Assembly: GCA_902459845.2 (NCBI GenBank)
Contig: CABPSV020000284.1
Coordinates: forward strand, 1-15,631
Reading direction: 5' to 3'
Source of the DNA: Hepatocystis sp. ex Piliocolobus tephrosceles
Lineage: Eukaryota; Apicomplexa; Aconoidasida; Haemosporida; Plasmodiidae
DNA length: 15,631 bases
In this document: one piece after another, positions 9,391 through 15,631 of the stretch
How the letters are laid out: the number at the start of each line of letters is the position of its first letter
Position numbering within the stretch: position 1 is the first letter of the stretch
Program-made: the position numbers and the translations under genes
The notes under the pieces: model-generated
Databases searched by the model: none
Seen by the model: the letters and a program-made list of their open reading frames with translations, nothing else
Told to the model about the DNA's origin: nothing

Positions 9391-9670
9391 CTTGCCCATT
9401 TTTTATTCTATAGTGGTATACATAGTAATAAATAAGTGTTAACTTTTTTCATTTTTGTCATTCTTGCCATTAATAGCCATTCTTTCTATTCTTGCAATTC
9501 TTTCCATTTCTGCAATGTTTAAATTTTTTAATTTTTTTTAATTTTTTAACATTTTTAATTTTAAAACTTTTTTTAATTTTATAACCTTTTTTTTAATTTT
9601 GTACAGTTTTAACCATGTAACGTTTTCATCTTGTGATGTTTTAATTTTTTGACATTTTTATTCTGTAACT

Positions 9671-9673
<3 letters not shown>

Positions 9674-9721
<48 letters not shown>
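9674..9721. repeat. Poly(T)48, the longest homopolymer of the window
   Basis: An uninterrupted run of 48 T begins 257 bp upstream of the PRPP synthetase start. It probably excludes nucleosomes. Its exact length is likely to be unreliable in any assembly. Confidence 0.9.
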
Positions 9722-9780
9722 CATTTTATAAATATATTTATAAACATATGTTTATATGGTCGCATATGTATATATATTTA

Positions 9781-9808
9781 TAGAGAGAAAGAGAGAGAGA
9801 AATAGAGG
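9781..9808 (+). promoter_or_regulatory. GA-rich block upstream of PRPP synthetase
   Basis: A purine-only stretch of GA repeats (gagagaaagagagagagaaa type) lies about 125-150 bp before the ATG, just after the poly(T)48 and a short TA-rich segment. It breaks sharply with the surrounding A/T monotony and sits where a core promoter or 5' UTR is expected. The regulatory role is inference. Confidence 0.35.
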
Positions 9809-9880
9809 TATATCATTTCTTACTAACCACCTTAAATTTACATATTTATTTACTTGTTTTATCTCAGTTTTTTAAAAAAA

Positions 9881-9920
9881 GTCTGACTAATCAAAAAAAA
9901 GTCTGACTAATCAAAAAAAA
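9881..9920 (+). repeat. 20-bp direct duplication just before the PRPP synthetase start
   Basis: The segment gtctgactaatc followed by eight A occurs twice, back to back (9881-9900 and 9901-9920). The second copy merges into the 18-A run (9913-9930) that touches the ATG at 9931. It probably lies in the 5' UTR. Confidence 0.85.
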
Positions 9921-9930
9921 AAAAAAAAAA

Positions 9931-11229
9931 ATGAGTTATATGTTTTGGAGAAAATGTCAATCGAATTGGTTAAAAAAGACTATTTTTTTTGAAAAAAGGT
10001 ATAGTAAAGCAAAATTGATTTTGTTAGTAAGTACTGGAGCAAGTATATATTGGATTCGAGATGAAGATAATAGAAAAAATTTATTAAATAATTGTAGTAA
10101 AGTAAAAAAAAATATGAATAATTATTTAATATCATTGAGAAATAGTAATAATAATATTACATTTTATGATAGTAATAGTGTTTATTGTGATGATAATTCA
10201 AAAAACAAATTTCGCCATCCTTTATGGAGATCAGAAGAAAAAAGACCAATTGAGAAAATGGAAAATGCAATTTTATTTAGTGGATCATCTAATGAATTAT
10301 TAAGTAAAAATATAGCTGACCATTTAGGTACAAATTTAGGAAGAGTAAATTTAAAAAGATTTGCAGATGGAGAAGTATCAATGCAATTTATTGATAGTAT
10401 AAGAGGAAAAGACGTTTATATTATTCAACCAACATGTCCACCTGTTAATGAAAATTTAATTGAATTGTTATTGATGATCTCTACATGTAGAAGATCTTCT
10501 GCTAAAAAAATAACAGCTGTTATACCTTATTATGGTTATGCAAGACAAGATAGAAAATTAAGTTCTAGAGTTCCAATTTCTGCTGCGGATGTTGCTAGAA
10601 TGATTGAAGCTATGGGTGTTGATAGAGTTGTAGCAATCGATTTGCATTCCGGACAAATTCAAGGATTTTTTGGACCAAGAGTACCAGTAGATAATTTAGA
10701 AGCACAATTAATTGGTTTAGATTATTTTACAAATAAGGATTTGTATAAACCAGTTATAGTTTCTCCTGATGCAGGAGGTGTATATAGAGCCAGAAAATTC
10801 CAAGATGGTTTAGATCATAGAGGTATACGTGATTGTGGCATTGCTATGTTAATAAAACAACGTACCAAACCAAACGAAATTGAAAAAATGGATTTAGTTG
10901 GAAGTGTAAATGACTCAGATGTTATTATAGTAGATGATATGATCGATACATCAGGAACTTTATGTGAAGCTGCTAAACAATTAAAAAAACATGGAGCTAG
11001 ACGAATTTTTGCTTTTGCTACTCATGGATTATTTTCCGGTCCTGCAATAGATCGAATAGAAAAATCACCAATAGAAGAAGTTGTAGTTACAGATACAGTT
11101 AAATCAAATACAAAAATTGACAATTGTAAAAAAATAACAAAACTTAGTGTTTCTGTTCTTGTTGCCGATGCTATAAGACGTATACATCAAAAAGAATCTT
11201 TAAATGATCTTTTTAATACAAAAGCTTAA
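9931..11229 (+). CDS. Ribose-phosphate pyrophosphokinase (PRPP synthetase)
   Basis: The enzyme transfers pyrophosphate from ATP to ribose 5-phosphate to make PRPP, the donor for purine salvage and pyrimidine synthesis. It is intronless, 432 residues long. The catalytic part starts near Met110 (AILFSGSSNELL) and is about 323 residues, the normal length of class I enzymes. Visible motifs are FADGE (144-148), the ATP-site YYGYARQDRK (200-209), the metal/ribose segment DLHSGQIQGFFGP (237-249), VSPDAGG (277-283), the flexible catalytic loop with Lys309 and Arg311, and the PRPP loop IVDDMIDTSGTL (333-344), then THGLFSGPA (364-372). Residues 1-109 form an unusual extension with a basic start, a hydrophobic stretch (KLILLVSTGASIYWI, 28-42) and an Asn-rich linker. 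This might anchor or target the protein. The start is supported by continuous coding composition and by the poly(A) ending at the ATG. Met110 is an alternative start for a short form. Confidence 0.96.
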   Translation: MSYMFWRKCQSNWLKKTIFFEKRYSKAKLILLVSTGASIYWIRDEDNRKNLLNNCSKVKKNMNNYLISLRNSNNNITFYDSNSVYCDDNSKNKFRHPLWRSEEKRPIEKMENAILFSGSSNELLSKNIADHLGTNLGRVNLKRFADGEVSMQFIDSIRGKDVYIIQPTCPPVNENLIELLLMISTCRRSSAKKITAVIPYYGYARQDRKLSSRVPISAADVARMIEAMGVDRVVAIDLHSGQIQGFFGPRVPVDNLEAQLIGLDYFTNKDLYKPVIVSPDAGGVYRARKFQDGLDHRGIRDCGIAMLIKQRTKPNEIEKMDLVGSVNDSDVIIVDDMIDTSGTLCEAAKQLKKHGARRIFAFATHGLFSGPAIDRIEKSPIEEVVVTDTVKSNTKIDNCKKITKLSVSVLVADAIRRIHQKESLNDLFNTKA

Positions 11230-11464
11230 ATAAATTGGGTCAAAGTTCGTGTTACATTTTGCTTAAAATTGTTATGCTATTATTTTTTTTTGTTAAAAAT
11301 AAAAAAAAAAAAAAAAAACATACATACCTGTTAATAGCACTTCAGTAGTTATAATAACTATATGTAAATACGAACATGATCAAAATTAACACAATAATTT
11401 AATTTACTGTTCCTTTTTTTTTTTTATACATATGTATGGACATTTTTTTTTTTAAATGACTGTT

Positions 11465-11506
11465 TTTATATGGTGATATATATATATATATATATCACCA
11501 TATAAA
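11465..11506. other. 42-bp perfect palindrome downstream of PRPP synthetase
   Basis: Arms aatatatggtga-type (11465-11476, plus strand starts ttta/tatggtga) and tcaccatata.. (11495-11506) enclose an alternating TA core, and all 42 positions pair. It could form a cruciform or a 3' UTR hairpin about 240 nt after the stop codon. Confidence 0.75.
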
Positions 11507-11548
11507 TATGTTATTGTTTCTTTTTGTGCGCAAACGCATATATACACA

Positions 11549-11587
11549 CAACCTAAACAACCTAAACAACCTAAACAACCTGCACAA
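11549..11587 (+). repeat. 9-bp tandem repeat (cctaaacaa)
   Basis: Three to four copies of acctaaaca, the last degenerated to acctgcaca, sit immediately before the 26-bp palindrome. They carry C on the plus strand and no G. Confidence 0.85.
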
Positions 11588-11630
11588 CCCACATATATAT
11601 ATATATATGTGGGCTGTTTTTTTTTTTTTT
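11588..11630 (+). terminator. 26-bp palindrome followed by a T14 run: terminator-like hairpin
   Basis: CCCACA, an alternating AT core and TGTGGG (11588-11613) pair perfectly. A run of 14 T (11617-11630) follows after CTG. In shape this is a hairpin plus U-tract, about 360 nt after the PRPP synthetase stop. Eukaryotic Pol II does not use bacterial-type terminators, so this may instead mark a 3' UTR end or a Pol III-like stop. The form is certain; the role is inference. Confidence 0.35.
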
Positions 11631-12206
11631 TATTTTTTGACTAAACATATGACATGACATAATCACAATTAACTTTCTTTTAGTTTTCTTTTTTTTTTAA
11701 TTTTAAAAATATAATAAAAACTTTTAATTATTTTATTTTTTTTTTTTCGTTTATACTTTTTTTTAAAAGAGGGGGAAATAAAAATATACAGCAGGTAAAA
11801 CGGTAATAGTAAAAATGACACACGTATGGACACATATGCATATAAATATATATGTAACATATATGCGTATACATTTAGAGTTACTAGTGCAATTTTTTTT
11901 TTTTTTTTTTTTTTTTTTTGTTAATGCGTTTATTTCTCCCCTCTGTAAATTAAATTAAAGATAATAAAGTTATTAAATAGGATAATAAAGAAAAAAGGCA
12001 TTTTTTTTTTTTTTTTTTATTCGTAGCAAAATAGAACAAGTTAAGTTTTAAAAATATGTAGAAAATTAAAAACATTATATTTACCTTCCATTCGTGTTTA
12101 AAAATGGTCTTTTCAATTTTTGCGTTTGTGTTTTATACTTTCTCTTTTTATATAAATATTAAAAAGTGCTGCATTGTGTTTTTATAAAAGGAGTTCTTTT
12201 TATAAA

Positions 12207-12245
<39 letters not shown>

Positions 12246-12298
12246 CAATTTACTAGTGTATATTGATATAGTGGATAAATAAAAGGAATCGCGTTAAA

Positions 12299-12442
12299 GG
12301 CGACTTACATTTAAAACGACTAACATATAAAACGGCTCACATTTAAAACGACTGGTATATAAAACGACTAGCATATAAAACGACTAGCATATAAAACGAC
12401 TAGCATATAAAACGACTAGCATATAAAACGACTCATATTTAA
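12299..12442. repeat. 16-bp tandem repeat (aaaacgactagcatat)
   Basis: About nine units are present. The middle ones (about 12349-12430) are nearly identical and the outer ones degenerate (aaaacggctcacattt, aaaacgactggtatat). Each unit carries CGACTAGC, so this is the most G/C-rich intergenic patch in the window. It ends about 590 bp upstream of the LSm6 start. Confidence 0.9.
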
Positions 12443-12522
12443 AAGTGTGCTTCATATTTTGCCTGCTTTCGCTAAATAAATATATAAATCAATGGAGCAA
12501 GCAAAGCAGAGTGAATAAGTGT

Positions 12523-12532
12523 TTAGCATGCT

Positions 12533-12534
<2 letters not shown>
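12523..12534. promoter_or_regulatory. 12-bp palindrome TTAGCATGCTAA, possible ApiAP2 site
   Basis: The palindrome is perfect and its centre GCATGC is the core of the TGCATGCA motif reported for a Plasmodium ApiAP2 factor (PF14_0633 in the old naming). It lies about 500 bp upstream of LSm6, right beside a T32 run. A single short motif is weak evidence. Confidence 0.3.
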
Positions 12535-12569
<35 letters not shown>

Positions 12570-12987
12570 TTCAAAAGAAATGTAATAAATCAATAAATTT
12601 TTATTCTATTAATAGCACATATATATGTAATATTCGACACTTTTTTTTAAAGCTATAAGGTATTAACACAGGAATAAAACATATTATATTTTAAGCATAA
12701 GTACTAACATACATATATATATATATATATATATGTGTATATATTTATACATAAACTCGTACTTATTTCGGTTTCGTTTTGTTTTTTTTAAAAAAAAAAA
12801 AAAAAAAAACCATTTAAATGTCGTTTTTTTAAAATTATACATTTTTTTTTTTTTTTTTTTTTTGTCTTAGCTATTAACTAATAAATCTTTCCCTTTCATT
12901 TAAAATAAAATTTCAAGTGATCTTGATTTAGTTTCTTAGCAAATATAAATTTGTGTATGTATTAACTTTTTTGATCAAGATAATAAT

Positions 12988-12993
<6 letters not shown>

Positions 12994-13030
<37 letters not shown>
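12994..13030 (+). repeat. Poly(A)37 leader directly before the LSm6 ATG
   Basis: Thirty-seven A touch the ATG at 13031. An upstream ATG at 12953 is in frame through the tract at its present length, which would add 26 residues ending in poly-Lys. Confidence 0.85.
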
Positions 13031-13033
<3 letters not shown>

Positions 13034-13264
13034 AGTTCTAACTCACCCAAAGATTTTGTGGATAGCTTAAAAGGACATGTTGTAATCGTACGGTTAAATA
13101 ATGGGACCGATTATAAAGGTATACTTGCATGTTTGGACGAACGAATGAATGTGGCATTAGAACAAACAGAAGAATATTCTGAAGGTGAATTAATTGAAAA
13201 ATATAACGACGCTTTTATTAGAGGAAACAATGTATTTTACATTAGAGCAATTGAAGAAGAATAA
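13031..13264 (+). CDS. LSM6: U6 snRNA-associated Sm-like protein LSm6
   Basis: This is a 77-residue intronless protein and one subunit of the heptameric LSm rings: LSm2-8 binds the 3' end of U6 snRNA in the nucleus, and LSm1-7 acts in mRNA decay in the cytoplasm. The Sm1 motif runs from residue about 14 to 42 (GHVVIVRLNNGTDYKG, then ILACLDERMNVAL). The Sm2 motif is at 63-74 (IRGNNVFYIRAI). LSm6 family marks are ACLD (33-36), ALEQTEEY (42-49) and DAFIRGNNV (60-68), which match the human protein closely. Length is normal for LSm6. I chose the ATG at 13031 because the protein then starts as family members do; the in-frame ATG at 12953 would add hydrophobic and poly-Lys sequence coded by the A37 run. 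It converges on LDH. Confidence 0.95.
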
Positions 13265-13355
13265 ATATTATTATATTATATTATATATAAACTGGTTTTG
13301 ACTAAGCAGGTGTACATACCGTAATTTATACATGTATAAACATTTATATATAAAC

Positions 13356-13409
<54 letters not shown>

Positions 13410-13801
13410 TTATTTATACAAAGCGTGATTTTTTTTTTTTTTTTTTTTTTTTAAATATACATATATAACATATTTTAACTATATCATTTTTTTTTTTCTT
13501 TTAACCCTTTCTGTTACAAATAGACATATGTGTTAATGTTAACATATGTATAATAAAAATAACCACAGCTGTTTTTTTTTTTTTTTTTTTTTTCACTGTG
13601 TAAATAAAAACAAAACAAACATAAAAAAATTAATCGTCATTCTATCATAATGCAAATCTTCGCGTGAGAAAAATTTTGAGCTGTACACATAAGAACGTAC
13701 GGTTATGGGTAAATTTATACATATATACACATATATATATACATATATATGTACCGTACCCATTTTATAAAAAATAGTTAATATACCCCTATAGGTTACT
13801 A

Positions 13802-13837
<36 letters not shown>

Positions 13838-14628
13838 GCTAGTCAAGTTTTATTTTAGATTGTTTTTTTTTTTTTTTTTTTAATAAAAATACTAAATGTT
13901 TGTATGATTTGTGTATAAAAATTATTCTATTATGAAAAATAAAGAATATACACAAAAATACATACATACATTTACCCATCAGTAATTTCTTTATATAGAT
14001 TAATACACACAAAAAGTTCGTACGAAATAAAATTACAAGCTACACAATATGTTTATTTTTTTTAATTGATAGAATAAATTATGACAAGGTGAAATGCATA
14101 TAAAATGGTAAAATATACAACTCAATAAATTCAACAAAGTTTAATCTATTGAGTTGGGGAAAAGGGAAATGAAAAAAAAAAAAAAATAAATAAAATAAAA
14201 TAGTAAATAAATAGTAAATATATAGTAAATAAATAGTAAATAAATAGTAAATAAATAGTAAATAAATAGTAAATAAATAGTAAATATATAGTAAATAAAT
14301 AGTAAATAAATAGTAAATAAATAGTAAATAAATAGTAAATAAATAGTAAATAAATAGTAAATAAATAGTAAATAAATAGTAAATAAATAGTAAATAAATA
14401 GTAAATAAATAGTAAATATATAGTAAATAAATAGTAAATAAATAGTAAATATATAGTAAATAAATAGTAAATAAATAGTAAATATATAGTAAATAAATAG
14501 TAAATAAATAAAGGTAAAAAAAAAAGTACTTATAATATAAGTCTATGCGTTTTTGACATATTACTATTTTTTTTTTTTTTTTTTTTTTTTTATTTTTATT
14601 TTATTATTTTTTTTTTTTTAATTACAAC
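13265..14628. other. Convergent intergenic region (3' ends of LSm6 and LDH)
   Basis: Both flanking genes end here, so the 1.36 kb holds two 3' UTRs and needs no promoter. Contents are a long (TA)n array (13359-13405), poly(T) runs (about 13429-13452, 13804-13835, 13863-13880, 14567-14591), short inverted repeats around 13697-13763 and the 11-bp minisatellite (14200-14512). No gene-like open frame is visible. Confidence 0.7.
14200..14512. repeat. 11-bp minisatellite (tagtaaataaa), about 28 units, with 33-bp higher order
   Basis: Units of exactly 11 bp run without slips; I checked many successive TAG positions. Two forms occur: the common tagtaaataaa and the variant tagtaaatata. Near the right end the variant recurs every third unit (TAG-phase G at 14412, 14445 and 14478), making a 33-bp higher-order period. 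On the plus strand every unit brings TAG and TAA into all frames. The minus strand, the LDH sense strand, has no stop triplets at all. It starts 117 bp beyond the LDH stop and probably lies in or near its 3' UTR. Confidence 0.93.

Positions 14629-15631
<1,003 letters not shown>

Larger units (their letters stand above)
7440..9930. other. Gene-free intergenic stretch between LDH-like and PRPP synthetase genes
   Basis: This 2.5-kb stretch should contain the LDH-like 3' UTR and the PRPP synthetase promoter and 5' UTR. It holds (TA)n arrays (7443-7468, 7587-7619, 7763-7788, 9343-9361), a C9-A21 tract (7723-7752), poly(T) runs (8082-8114, 9674-9721), an A-tract repeat (8571-8634), a 9-bp repeat (8910-8948), a TTTTA array (9055-9081) and a GA-rich block (9781-9808). 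I found no open frame with gene-like composition and no RNA gene. Confidence 0.68.
11230..13030. other. Gene-free intergenic stretch between PRPP synthetase and LSm6
   Basis: This 1.8-kb stretch carries two strong palindromes in the first 400 bp after the PRPP synthetase stop, a 9-bp repeat, several poly(T) runs (11893-11919, 12209-12240, 12535-12566, 12841-12863), a 16-bp repeat (12299-12442), a 12-bp GCATGC-centred palindrome and a (TA)n array (12713-12733). Open frames here are Lys/Phe-rich and not convincing. I see no RNA gene in it. Confidence 0.68.

Noticed and set aside
11549..11587. Interstitial telomere repeat
   Set aside because: The unit cctaaacaa is 9 bp and does not match the 7-bp Plasmodium telomere repeat, so the resemblance is superficial.
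11669..11860. 63-residue minus-strand frame with Lys-rich end
   Set aside because: It lies in low-complexity intergenic DNA and has no supporting feature.
14200..14512. CRISPR array
   Set aside because: Units are contiguous 11-mers without unique spacers in a eukaryotic nuclear context.

Overview
The window looks like nuclear DNA of a malaria parasite (Plasmodium or a very close haemosporidian). Intergenic DNA is extremely A/T rich, with dozens of poly(A)/poly(T) runs up to 48 nt, (TA)n arrays and A/T minisatellites. Introns are short and A/T rich, with GT..AG ends. Coding DNA is visibly less A/T extreme but uses A/T-ending codons and low-complexity Lys/Asn/Asp tracts. The lactate dehydrogenase carries the five-residue Plasmodium substrate-loop insertion. 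From memory, the order LDH, LSm6, PRPP synthetase, LDH-like matches a block on P. falciparum chromosome 13. The LDH protein is noticeably more diverged than the human-malaria LDHs I know, so a distant lineage (for example avian) is possible; the species cannot be fixed from the sequence alone.

Layout. (1) <1-1549, minus: 5' part of a long low-complexity protein with a 332-bp charged tandem repeat, running off the left edge. (2) 1550-3616: gene-free, with an 18-bp minisatellite. (3) 3617-4021, minus: short coiled-coil protein, possibly the last exon of a longer gene. (4) 4022-6072: divergent intergenic region with a 21-bp and a 13-bp repeat and a 10-bp inverted repeat. (5) 6073-7439, plus: three-exon LDH/MDH-family paralogue that has lost the catalytic residues. 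(6) 7440-9930: gene-free. (7) 9931-11229, plus: PRPP synthetase with a 109-residue N-terminal extension. (8) 11230-13030: gene-free, with two strong palindromes and a 16-bp repeat. (9) 13031-13264, plus: LSm6. (10) 13265-14628: convergent intergenic region with an 11-bp minisatellite of about 28 units. (11) 14629-15579, minus: L-lactate dehydrogenase.

The genes are separate eukaryotic housekeeping units, not an operon. LDH regenerates NAD+ for glycolysis. PRPP synthetase makes the ribose-phosphate donor for purine salvage and pyrimidine synthesis. LSm6 belongs to the U6 snRNP and mRNA-decay rings. The LDH-like protein keeps the fold and NAD-site signature but not the catalytic dyad. I see no mobile element, CRISPR array, rRNA or tRNA. 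The best leads are the catalytically dead LDH paralogue, a Phe at the signature position 163 of LDH, long poly(A) tracts placed directly against three start codons, and the higher-order 11/33-bp minisatellite behind LDH.
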